Of a stretch of DNA of 64,000 bases, positions 7,469-15,388 are shown piece by piece. Numbering within the stretch: the stretch's first letter is position 1; the number at the start of each line of letters is the position of its first letter. The position numbers and the translations under genes were made by a program. Below the pieces are notes generated by a model. The model did not search any database. It was not told the DNA's origin and saw only the letters and a list, made by a program, of their open reading frames with translations. Source of the stretch: Streptacidiphilus rugosus AM-16 (GTDB lineage: Bacteria; Actinomycetota; Actinomycetes; Streptomycetales; Streptomycetaceae); assembly GCF_000744655.1 (NCBI RefSeq), contig NZ_JQMJ01000004.1, positions 310,001 through 374,000 on the forward strand, written 5' to 3'.

Positions 7469-10400
7469 GTGTTCAGAACCATCCGAGATCCACGGCGGGC
7501 CCTCGTGCTCACCGCCGGATCCACCCTGCTGGCCGCCGCAGCCGTGGTCGTCCCAGGCGGCCAGGCCGCCTGGGCGGCGGCCACCGGCGGCAGTGGCGCC
7601 GCCCTGCCGTACGCCGAGGTCCAGGCCGAGAGCTCGGCCACCAACGGCACTGTCATCGGCCCCAGTTACACCCAGGGCCAACTGGCCGACGAGGCCTCGG
7701 GCCGCAAGGCGGTGACCCTGGCCGGCAACGGCAGCGGCCAGTACGTCACCTTCACCACGCCGGTGGCCACCAACTCGATCGACTTCCGCTACAGCATCCC
7801 CGACACCGCGGGCGGTTCCGTCTACTCCGCTCCGCTCTCGCTCTACATCAACGGGACCCGGCAGAGCGACTTCAGCCTCACCAACGCCTACAGCTGGTAC
7901 TACGGCAGCTACCCCTTCACCAACTCGCCCGGAAGCAACCCGCACCACTTCTACGACGAGGTGCACCGCCTGCTGCCGACGACCTATCCGAAGGGCACCA
8001 CCTTCACCCTCCAGGTCGACTCCGGCGACAGCGCCTCCTCCTACACCGTCGACCTGGCCGACTTCGAGCAGGTGGGCGCGGCGCTGACGCAGCCCGCCGG
8101 TTCGGTCTCGGTCACCAGCAAGGGCGCGGACGCCACCGGGGCGACGGACTCCACCAGCGCGTTCAACGCGGCCATCGCCGCGGCCGGGTCGGGCGGCACG
8201 GTGTGGATCCCGCCGGGCACCTTCGACATCCCCGGCCACATCGCGGTCAACAACGTCACCATCGCCGGCGCGGGCATGTGGTACTCGACCGTCACCGGCA
8301 CGGCGCCCGGCTTCTACGGCAACTCGGCGCCCAACCCCAGCACCAACGTGCACCTGCAGAACTTCGCGATCTTCGGCAACGTCCAGGAGCGCGACGACAG
8401 CGCCCAGGTGAACGGCATCGGCGGCGCGCTCAGCAACTCCACGGTGTCGAACCTGTGGATCGAGCACGACAAGGTCGGGGCCTGGATGGACGGCCCGATG
8501 GACGGGCTGACCTTCTCCGGGATGCGGATCCGCGACACCACCGCGGACGGGATCAACTTCCACGGCGGCGTCACCAACTCCAAGGTGACCAACAGCGATC
8601 TGCGCAACACCGGTGACGACGGCATCGCCACCTGGGCCGACTCCAGCCTGGGCGCGGACGCCAACGACACCATCTCGAACAACACGGTGCAGTTGCAGAT
8701 CCTGGCCAACGGCATCGCGATCTACGGCGGGCACGACAATACGGTCACCGGCAACCTGGTCGAGGACAGCGGCATCGCCCAGGGCGGCGGCATCCACGTC
8801 GGCCAGCGCTTCACCTCGACGCCGGTCGGCACCACCACGATCTCGAACAACACCCTGATCCGTGACGGCGACCTCGACCCGAACTGGCAGTTCGGCGTCG
8901 GCGCGCTCTGGTTCGACGGCAGCCAGGGGGCGATCACCGGACCGATCAACGTGAGCAACGCGCTGATCGAGCAGAGCCCCTTCGAAGCGGTCGAGTGGGT
9001 CGAGGGCACCATCAGCGGGGTCAACCTCAACAACGTCACCATCGCGGGCACCGGCACCTACGCGCTGCAGGAGCAGACCGGCGGCGCGGCGAGCTTCACC
9101 AACGTCACCGCCACCGGCATCGGCGCCCCCTCGCCGGTCTACAACTGCGAGGGCGGCAACTTCGTCGTCACCGACGGCGGCGGCAACTCCGGCATCAGCG
9201 GCACTCCGTACTGCGGTCCCTGGCCGACCCCGGTCTACCCGCCGTACCCGGTCACCGGTGTGACGGCCAGTCCGAGCGCGCTGAGCTTCGGCTCGGTGGC
9301 GACGGGCGCGACCAGCGCCGCGCAGACCGTGACCGTCACCAACCCGACCGGCTCGGCCGCGGCCGTCTCCTCGATCGCGGCGACCGGCGACTTCGCCCAG
9401 ACCAACACCTGCGGCAGCTCCATCGCCGCCAACGGCTCCTGCACCGTCTCGGTGACCTTCTCCCCCACCGCTACCGGCTCGCGCAGCGGCAGCCTGACCG
9501 TCAACGCGGGCGGCGTCACCAACACCGTGGCCCTCTCCGGCACGGGCACCGCACCCGGTCCGGTGCTGGCCGCCGCCCCCGGCAGCCTGAACTTCGCGAG
9601 CACCGTGGTCGGTTCCTCGGCCGCGCCGCAGACGGTGACGGTGACCAACTCGGGCACCACCGCGGCGACGGTCTCCGGCGTCTCGGTGTCCGGTGACTAC
9701 AGCCAGACCAACAACTGCTCCTCCGTCGCCGTCGGCGCGTCCTGCGCGGTGACCGTCACCTTCAAGCCGACCACGGGCGGCTCCCGCACCGGCACGCTCA
9801 CGGTGACCAGCAACGCGAACAACAGCCCGACCACGGTCTCGCTCAGCGGCACCGGCATCGACAGCACCACCGACATTGCCGCCGGCCGCCCGGCCTCGGC
9901 GAGCTCCAGCAACGGCTCCTACACCCCCGCCAATCTGACCGACGCCGACCCGTCCACGTACTGGGAGAGCGCCAACGGCTCCTTCCCGCAGTGGGCGCAG
10001 GTGGACCTCGGCCAGAGCTACGGCGTCGGCAAGGTCGTCCTCAAGCTCCCGCCGGCCACCGCCTGGGCGGCCCGCACCGAGACGCTTTCGGTCCTCGGCT
10101 CCACCGACGGGACCAACTTCTCGACGATCGTCGGCTCGGCCGGCTACAACTTCGACCCCAACGCCAACAACAACACCGTCACCATCCCGTTCGGCGCGAC
10201 CAGCGTCCGCTACCTGCGGGTCAACGTCACCGGCAACACCGGCTGGTCGGCCGCGCAGCTCTCGGACCTGGAGGTCTTCCCGAGCGCGGGCGGCTCCTCC
10301 TCGGCCACGCTGTCGGCCGCGCCGACCTCGCTGAGCTTCGCCGCCCAGACGCTGAACAGCACCAGCTCGGCCCAGGCGGTGACGGTGACCGACACGGGCA

Positions 10401-11038
10401 GCGCCGCCGCCTCGATCAGCTCGGTCACCACCACGGGCGACTTCGCGCAGACCAACACCTGCGGCAGCTCGCTGGCCGCCGGCGCGTCCTGCACGGTCAA
10501 CGTCACCTTCACCCCGACCGCGTCCGGCACCCGCACGGGCACGCTCACCGTCAACGGCAACGCCACCAACAGCCCGCTCACCGTCGCCCTGACCGGCACC
10601 GGCGCGGGCACGGTGGCCACCAACCTGGCCGCGGGCAAGGCCACCGGAGAGTCCAGCCACACCCAGACCTACGGCTCGTCCAACGTGACCGACGGCAACC
10701 AGAGCACCTACTGGGAGAGCAACAACAACGCCTTCCCGCAGTGGGTCCAGGTCGACCTGGGCTCGGCCCAGAGCGCGAGCCGGGTGGTGCTGGAGCTCCC
10801 GGCCGGCACCAGCTGGGGCGCCCGCAACCAGACGCTGTCGCTCCTCGGCAGCACCGACGGCACCAACTTCAGCACCGTGGTGGCCTCGGCGACCTACACC
10901 TTCGACCCCAACGTCAACAGCAACACCGTCACCCTGACCTTCCCGGCGAGCACCGAGCGGTACTGGCGGATCAACGTCACCGCGAACACCGGATGGCCCG
11001 CCGGCCAGCTCTCGGAGTTCCAGGTCTGGAACGTCTGA
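7469..11038 (+). CDS. Secreted multidomain beta-helix glycoside hydrolase (GH87 mycodextranase-like)
   Basis: An 1189-residue exported protein. Order: signal peptide (1-36, cleaved near AWAA); CBM6-like jelly roll (about 45-205, with YSWYYGSYPFTN and HHFYDEVH); right-handed parallel beta-helix (about 215-590); choice-of-anchor-D/ASH immunoglobulin-like module (597-695); a second such module (699-800); F5/8-type C (discoidin) module (802-943); third anchor-D module (945-1047); second F5/8 C module (1049-1189). The helix carries TADGINFHGG and NTGDDGIATW, the Asp-rich motifs expected of GH87 alpha-1,3-glucanases and related pectate-lyase-fold enzymes. The N-terminal pair of domains resembles annotated mycodextranases, so fungal alpha-1,3-glucan is the likeliest substrate; this is inference. 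AGGAG supports the GTG start and a strong terminator follows. Confidence 0.8.
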   Translation: MFRTIRDPRRALVLTAGSTLLAAAAVVVPGGQAAWAAATGGSGAALPYAEVQAESSATNGTVIGPSYTQGQLADEASGRKAVTLAGNGSGQYVTFTTPVATNSIDFRYSIPDTAGGSVYSAPLSLYINGTRQSDFSLTNAYSWYYGSYPFTNSPGSNPHHFYDEVHRLLPTTYPKGTTFTLQVDSGDSASSYTVDLADFEQVGAALTQPAGSVSVTSKGADATGATDSTSAFNAAIAAAGSGGTVWIPPGTFDIPGHIAVNNVTIAGAGMWYSTVTGTAPGFYGNSAPNPSTNVHLQNFAIFGNVQERDDSAQVNGIGGALSNSTVSNLWIEHDKVGAWMDGPMDGLTFSGMRIRDTTADGINFHGGVTNSKVTNSDLRNTGDDGIATWADSSLGADANDTISNNTVQLQILANGIAIYGGHDNTVTGNLVEDSGIAQGGGIHVGQRFTSTPVGTTTISNNTLIRDGDLDPNWQFGVGALWFDGSQGAITGPINVSNALIEQSPFEAVEWVEGTISGVNLNNVTIAGTGTYALQEQTGGAASFTNVTATGIGAPSPVYNCEGGNFVVTDGGGNSGISGTPYCGPWPTPVYPPYPVTGVTASPSALSFGSVATGATSAAQTVTVTNPTGSAAAVSSIAATGDFAQTNTCGSSIAANGSCTVSVTFSPTATGSRSGSLTVNAGGVTNTVALSGTGTAPGPVLAAAPGSLNFASTVVGSSAAPQTVTVTNSGTTAATVSGVSVSGDYSQTNNCSSVAVGASCAVTVTFKPTTGGSRTGTLTVTSNANNSPTTVSLSGTGIDSTTDIAAGRPASASSSNGSYTPANLTDADPSTYWESANGSFPQWAQVDLGQSYGVGKVVLKLPPATAWAARTETLSVLGSTDGTNFSTIVGSAGYNFDPNANNNTVTIPFGATSVRYLRVNVTGNTGWSAAQLSDLEVFPSAGGSSSATLSAAPTSLSFAAQTLNSTSSAQAVTVTDTGSAAASISSVTTTGDFAQTNTCGSSLAAGASCTVNVTFTPTASGTRTGTLTVNGNATNSPLTVALTGTGAGTVATNLAAGKATGESSHTQTYGSSNVTDGNQSTYWESNNNAFPQWVQVDLGSAQSASRVVLELPAGTSWGARNQTLSLLGSTDGTNFSTVVASATYTFDPNVNSNTVTLTFPASTERYWRINVTANTGWPAGQLSEFQVWNV

Positions 11039-11049
11039 GTCCGAGGACA

Positions 11050-11093
11050 GGTCGGCCCCGCTCCCGTGCCTGGGAGCGGGGCCGACCCGTTTT
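11050..11093 (+). terminator. Rho-independent terminator after the glycoside hydrolase
   Basis: A perfect 16-bp stem (11050-11065 with 11072-11087, core GGTCGGCCCCGCTCCC) and 6-nt loop begin 11 nt after the stop codon and are followed by CGTTTTCC. The T-run is on the plus strand, so it ends the hydrolase transcript; the convergent reductase gene may also use the stem. Confidence 0.85.
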
Positions 11094-11112
11094 CCGCTGT
11101 CCGCGGCGTGCG

Positions 11113-11673
11113 TCAGGCGGCGACGGTGTCCGTCGCGGCGGCGATCCGGCCGAGGACGGCGGCCAGCTGCTCGGCGACCTCCGCATCGTCGGCCGGGTGG
11201 GTCTCGGCGAAGCGGACCACGGAGCCCGGCACGGAGAGCTTGACCTCCTCCAGCACCGTGCCGCCGGCGATACCCGCGGCCTTGCGGGCCTCGTCCTGGG
11301 CCCACAGGCCGCCGAACTGGCCGTAGGCGGTGCCGACGACCGCCACCGGCTTGCCGGTGAGCGCGCCGGCGCCGTAGGGGCGCGACAGCCAGTCGATCGC
11401 GTTCTTCAGCACGGCCGGCATGGTGCCGTTGTACTCCGGCGAGAAGAGCAGCACGGCGTCGGCGGCGGCGACCGTCTCCCGCAGGGCGGCCGCAGCGGCC
11501 GGGGCGCCGTCGGCGACGTCGATGTCCTCGTTGTAGAACGGCACCTCGGCCAGGCCGTCCACGATGATGACGTCGACGCCCTCGGGGGCGAGCTTGACGG
11601 CGGCCTCGGCGAGCTGGCGGTTGTGCGACCCGGCGCGGAGACTGCCGACGAGGGCGGCGATGCGAACGGACAT
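11113..11673 (-). CDS. NADPH-dependent FMN reductase / NAD(P)H quinone reductase
   Basis: A 186-residue flavodoxin-fold reductase. RIAALVGSLRAGSHNRQLAEA is the phosphate-binding loop for FMN, and LLFSPEYNGTMPAVLKNAIDWLSRP is the conserved SPEYN motif of the YieF/ChrR/azobenzene reductase family; GKPVAVVGTA..GQFGG also fits. Such enzymes reduce FMN, quinones or chromate with NAD(P)H in the cytoplasm. The ATG at 11673 has GGGAG upstream and gives the standard family N-terminus. It is divergent from a TetR gene across 118 bp that contain two related inverted repeats, so it is probably the repressor's target. Confidence 0.88.
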   Translation of the reverse strand: MSVRIAALVGSLRAGSHNRQLAEAAVKLAPEGVDVIIVDGLAEVPFYNEDIDVADGAPAAAAALRETVAAADAVLLFSPEYNGTMPAVLKNAIDWLSRPYGAGALTGKPVAVVGTAYGQFGGLWAQDEARKAAGIAGGTVLEEVKLSVPGSVVRFAETHPADDAEVAEQLAAVLGRIAAATDTVAA

Positions 11674-11711
11674 GAGATCTCCCGGAGGAAGGAGTGGGCG
11701 GAGAGTCTTAG

Positions 11712-11761
11712 CGGACCAAGGTCCGGTTATTAGAAGTAACACACGAAACGGACCGCGGTCC
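11712..11761. promoter_or_regulatory. Two operator-like inverted repeats between reductase and TetR genes
   Basis: CGGACC-AA-GGTCCG (11712-11725) and GGACC-GC-GGTCC (11750-11761) share the pattern GGACC-N2-GGTCC and lie 38 bp apart. The second sits just upstream of the expected -35 region of the TetR gene, whose -10 is TACGCT (11780-11785). Both fit the length of a TetR dimer site. Confidence 0.65.
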
Positions 11762-11791
11762 AGTTCGTCCGCGTCGCGCTACGCTGGGCTC

Positions 11792-12424
11792 ATGACCCCG
11801 CCGACCCCAGCGGCAGCCACCCCGCCCCCCGAGCCGATCGCGCTGCTCTCCTCCCCCGTCCCCGAACGGGCCGACGCCGCCCGCAACCGGGCCAAGCTGC
11901 TCGCGGCCGCCGCCGAGCTGATCCGCGAGCAGGGCGCCGAACGGATGACCATGGACGCCGTCGCCTGCGCGGCCAAGGTCGGCAAGGGCACAGTCTTCCG
12001 CCGGTTCGGCGACCGGGTCGGCCTGCTGCTGGCCGTGCTCGACCAGGCCGAGAGCGACTTCCAGCACGCGTTCATGTTCGGGCCGCCGCCGCTGGGCCCC
12101 GGCGCACCGCCGGTCGAGCGGCTGCGCGCCTTCGGCGTGGCCGCGCTGCGGCATCTGCGGCAGCACAGGGACGTCTACGTCGAGGCGGACAAGAGCGCCT
12201 CGCACCGCTACAGCGCGCCCGCCCGTCTGGTGCGCGAACGCCACCTCGTGCTGCTGCTCGGCCAGGCGGGCGTCACCGGCGACCGCGAGCTGCTGGCCGG
12301 CGCCCTGCTCAGCTCACTCGATCCCGGCCTGGTCGACCATCTGCTGACCGTCCGTGGACGCGGCGCGCAGGAGCTGGAAGCCGGCTGGCTCGACCTGGTC
12401 GCCCGCGTCACCGGGACCGCGTAG
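11792..12424 (+). CDS. TetR/AcrR family transcriptional regulator
   Basis: A 210-residue repressor. The helix-turn-helix (residues about 28-75) reads RNRAKLLAAAAELIREQGAERMTMDAVACAAKVGKGTVFRRFGDRVGLLLAVL, here cited by position as residues 28-80, with the TetR signature GKGTVFRRFGDR. The C-terminal part is a helical ligand domain without a recognisable ligand signature. TACGCT at 11780-11785 places the transcription start at or next to the ATG, so the gene is likely leaderless. The twin GGACC-N2-GGTCC repeats in the divergent region are the expected operators. The last 37 codons overlap the 3' end of the convergent DUF2142 gene by 111 bp, which is unusual. Confidence 0.88.
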   Translation: MTPPTPAAATPPPEPIALLSSPVPERADAARNRAKLLAAAAELIREQGAERMTMDAVACAAKVGKGTVFRRFGDRVGLLLAVLDQAESDFQHAFMFGPPPLGPGAPPVERLRAFGVAALRHLRQHRDVYVEADKSASHRYSAPARLVRERHLVLLLGQAGVTGDRELLAGALLSSLDPGLVDHLLTVRGRGAQELEAGWLDLVARVTGTA

Positions 12425-13999
12425 CGGCCCGGGCCGCCCGGCGGTGCGCCACACCAGCACGCCGAGCGCGGCCAGCCCGGCCGCCGCCAGGGCGAGCGGC
12501 AGCTGCGGGCCGAGGGGCGGCAGCCAGGCGCCCTTGAAGGGGTTCACCGGCATCACCGGGATCGGGTCGGCGGGCTGCAGGCCCCGCTGGTACCTGAGCA
12601 TCGCCGCGTAGAGCGTGAGCAGTTGCAGCGGCAGCAGGACGACGACGTAACAGCGGGCGAGCCTGGCGAGCGAGGAGTCGTCCAGGACGCCGCGCTCGGC
12701 GAGCAGATAAGCGCCGAGGATCGGCACTCCCGCCAGGACGGGCAGCGCGTAGCGACCCTGCGACAGGTACCAGCCCTGGCTGATGGGCCCGACGTCGACC
12801 GCGAGCGAGAGCGCGGCCGTCCCGGCGATCGGCAGCAACAGCCGGATCCGGTCCCGCCGGCGGGTCAGCGCCACCGCGCCGAACAGCACGACGCCGAAGG
12901 CGCAGAACCACACCGGGAAGACCAGGCCGGGCGGGGAGGTGTCCCCGAAGCCGACCAGCCCGACCACGCCGTCGACCAGGTACTCGCCGCGTCCCCAGAC
13001 GTCGATGTTCAGCGCGTTGGCGACCAGGTTCCACCGCGACTGTCCCGGCTGCAGCGTCAGCGCCTGGCCGGTCGGGTTCTGCCAGGCGTTCCAGCCCGCG
13101 CCCGCCACCACCGCGAGCGCCACCAGGGCGGCCCAGCGGCGGACGGCGCCCTCGCGGGCCAGCCGCCGCGCATGACGCCGACTCAGGCCCAGCGCCCCCA
13201 CCAGCAGGATCAGCGCCAGCCACGCCAGGCCGCCGGCCCTGACGACGGCCAGCACCGCCGCGCCGACCCCGCAGGCCCGCACCAACCAGGGCGAGGTCAT
13301 CCGACCGTCCACCAGCAGCACGAGCGCGGACCAGAGCAGCACCGCGCCGGCTATCTCCAGGCCCGCCGGATTGATCGCCGCCGACAGGTTCAGCGCCACC
13401 GGGGTCAGCGCGACCAGCAGGCCGCTCAGCAGCCGTCGGCCGCGCGCGGCCGACGCGGTGACCGCGAACGCGGCCGCGAACAGGGCGCTGACCATCGCGT
13501 CGGACAACGTCCTGGCCAGGTAGATGCCGCGGTTGTCCGGCCACAGCCGCAGCGGCTGGCCGACGATCGCGTAGTAGAGGGGGTTGTACCGACCGGCGCC
13601 CGTGGCGATCGTGACCATGCGTCGCCCGTCCGAGCGCAGCCCCGCCGGGGGCGAGCAGGCGGCGGATATCTGGGGGTGCTGCTGGAAGCAGGCCGAGTTC
13701 GCGGGCGCGTTCGGTGCGAGGCTCTTCGGCGCGGTGATCAGCGGCGTTCCGTCGCCCTGCACGGGGCCGTGGAACACCAGCGCGCCGCCCGCCGCCGACC
13801 AGGCCCGCACGGTGTGCCGCGCCTCGTCGGCGAAGCCGTCGTAGGGCACGGCCAGACACCAGCCGCAGCCCACCGTGAAGAGCGCGACGAACGCCCAGAG
13901 GAACGTCCGTCCGGCCGACACCTGACGGGCGGCGCCGGCTATGGACTCCCGCCGCCGGACTCCCGAGGCACCGCCCGGGCCGTCACCGCTGCCAGTCAC
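12314..13999 (-). CDS. DUF2142 polytopic membrane protein
   Basis: A 561-residue integral membrane protein with about 10-12 hydrophobic segments. The N-terminal loop after the first membrane helix (VPYDGFADEARHTVRAWSA) and FADEA/H.R motif, the RYNPLYYAIVGQPLRL segment and the late SQGRYALPVLAGVPIL are typical of DUF2142 proteins, which resemble GT-C glycosyltransferases and occur in cell-surface polysaccharide loci. The GTG at 13999 has GAGGAG upstream and gives a compact N-terminus. Its 3' end overlaps the convergent TetR gene by 111 bp; the C-terminal tail encoded there (from about residue 525) is hydrophilic and lacks family character, so a lost earlier stop or extension is possible. Confidence 0.8.
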   Translation of the reverse strand: MTGSGDGPGGASGVRRRESIAGAARQVSAGRTFLWAFVALFTVGCGWCLAVPYDGFADEARHTVRAWSAAGGALVFHGPVQGDGTPLITAPKSLAPNAPANSACFQQHPQISAACSPPAGLRSDGRRMVTIATGAGRYNPLYYAIVGQPLRLWPDNRGIYLARTLSDAMVSALFAAAFAVTASAARGRRLLSGLLVALTPVALNLSAAINPAGLEIAGAVLLWSALVLLVDGRMTSPWLVRACGVGAAVLAVVRAGGLAWLALILLVGALGLSRRHARRLAREGAVRRWAALVALAVVAGAGWNAWQNPTGQALTLQPGQSRWNLVANALNIDVWGRGEYLVDGVVGLVGFGDTSPPGLVFPVWFCAFGVVLFGAVALTRRRDRIRLLLPIAGTAALSLAVDVGPISQGWYLSQGRYALPVLAGVPILGAYLLAERGVLDDSSLARLARCYVVVLLPLQLLTLYAAMLRYQRGLQPADPIPVMPVNPFKGAWLPPLGPQLPLALAAAGLAALGVLVWRTAGRPGPLRGPGDAGDQVEPAGFQLLRAASTDGQQMVDQAGIE

Positions 14000-14459
14000 A
14001 CCCGCTCCTCCCGGTCGCCCGCGCCCGCCCCCTGGACCCAGCCTGCGGGCAGCGCGCCGTTCCCGCCTCCGCACAACCCTCCGGGCGGACGTCGGAAGAG
14101 AGGGTGACTCAGGCGGCGAAGACGCAGCGGGTCACGGCCCGTCAGCGCGAGGAGCGGGCCCCCGGCGCACGGCGTCGAGGGGATCAGGCGCCGGAGGGGG
14201 CCCACGGGGCGTCAACGCCCGGCAGAACGAGCCCCCAGCGCACCGCCGGGCGGGCGTGGGAGCCCGAGGTGACTCAGGAAGCGGGCGCGGCGGGTCAGTT
14301 CCCGTCGGTGCCCGGCCGACCGGGAGTTGCGGCGCGGAGCCGGGCGGGCCTCCGGTGCGGGAGCACGCCGGAAGGTCGGGTGGCGCAGGCGATCGGCCGG
14401 ACGGGTGGCAGGGTCCGTCAGCGGCCGGTGCGCACGGGCGTCGGACGGCCGGCCGGTCG
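14000..14459. other. 460-bp stretch without a convincing gene
   Basis: Open frames here run through from neighbouring shadows and have no plausible start or family. The segment has two similar blocks, each beginning GTGACTCAGG (near 14103 and 14271) followed by a GC-rich tract and a CGGGTCA element, 168 bp apart. It must hold the promoter of the DUF2142 gene and the 3' region of the methyltransferase gene. Confidence 0.4.
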
Positions 14460-15305
14460 TCAGCGGCTGGTGAAGCGGAGCAGGGTGACGGTCGGTCGCC
14501 GGTTCGACAGTGGCCCGCGGGCGGCCAGGCGCGGTGCGAGCGTGCCCCAGACCAGGCCGCGGCCGGGCGGCAGGGGGATCGCGTGCACCTCGGCGACGCG
14601 CGGGTCCGCCTCGCGCAGTCGAGCGCGCTGGTCCGCGTTCATGCCCCAGGGCATTTCAGGGGCGGGGTAGCCGCTCGGGGTGCGCAGCCGGCCGCGCCGC
14701 GTCCCGGCGGCGAACCAGCGCGGGACCGCGTCGAAGACCAGGCCGCCGCCCGGGAAACTGCAGGCGCACAGGGCGATCAGGTCCCGCACCTCCTGCGGCC
14801 GCAGGTACATCAGCAGTCCCTGCGCGGTGACCAGCGTGGGACGGGCGGGCGGCACGGCCCCGGTCCAGCGCGGGTCGCGTGCGTCGCAGGCCAGCACCCT
14901 GCGCCGGCCCTCGGCCGGGAGCAGCGTCTCGCGTACCCGCAGCGGTTCGGGCAGGTCGACGGTGAGCCACTGGACCCGCCCGTTGTCGACCCGCCAGAAC
15001 GCGGTCTCCAGCCCCTCCCCGAGGGCCACCACCGTCCCGTAGGGGAACTCGCGGAGGAAGGCGCGCACGACGCCGTCGAACGCGGCGGCCCGCAGCGCGA
15101 TCGACTGCGCGAGCAGACCGTAGGCCGGGCCGAAGCGCGCCACGAACGGGTAGTCGAGGCGACGGCACAGCTCCATCGCCCACGGGTCCTCCAGCACCGG
15201 GTCCGGCCTGGCGGCCTCGCTCGCCCGCTGGAAGAGCGTCCACAGCATCGTCTCCGGCACCCCGCTGAGGTCGGGGACGACCGGGTGGTGCCGCTGAGGC
15301 GTCAT
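14460..15305 (-). CDS. Class I SAM-dependent methyltransferase (LCMT/PPM1-type)
   Basis: A 281-residue enzyme of the leucine carboxyl methyltransferase-like group, which in actinomycetes includes many O-methyltransferases of unknown or polyketide substrates (TcmP type). Diagnostic parts are DLSGVPETMLWTLFQRASEA and DPWAMELCRRLDYPF at the N-terminus, YGTVVALGEGLETAFWRVDNG (SAM motif I region, with GEGLETAFWRV being the family hallmark), WLTVDLPEPLRVRE and LVTAQGLLMYL. Two ATGs, 15314 and 15305, are possible; the second has GGGA close by. It follows the GT39-like gene on the same strand with a gap of about 80 nt. Substrate unknown. Confidence 0.82.
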   Translation of the reverse strand: MTPQRHHPVVPDLSGVPETMLWTLFQRASEAARPDPVLEDPWAMELCRRLDYPFVARFGPAYGLLAQSIALRAAAFDGVVRAFLREFPYGTVVALGEGLETAFWRVDNGRVQWLTVDLPEPLRVRETLLPAEGRRRVLACDARDPRWTGAVPPARPTLVTAQGLLMYLRPQEVRDLIALCACSFPGGGLVFDAVPRWFAAGTRRGRLRTPSGYPAPEMPWGMNADQRARLREADPRVAEVHAIPLPPGRGLVWGTLAPRLAARGPLSNRRPTVTLLRFTSR

Positions 15306-15388
15306 GCGTCCCATGGTGCCGGGCTGCCGCCCCGCGGGCACCCTGTTCCCCGAACGCGGTACGGACGCCGCCGCCGGGAGCTCACCGC

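Noticed and set aside
7457..11305. 1282-codon open frame on the minus strand opposite the glycoside hydrolase
   Set aside because: It is the GC-rich antisense shadow of a Thr/Gly/Ser-rich gene; composition is Arg/Gly/Val repeats with no domain, and the plus-strand product has a signal peptide and complete domains.
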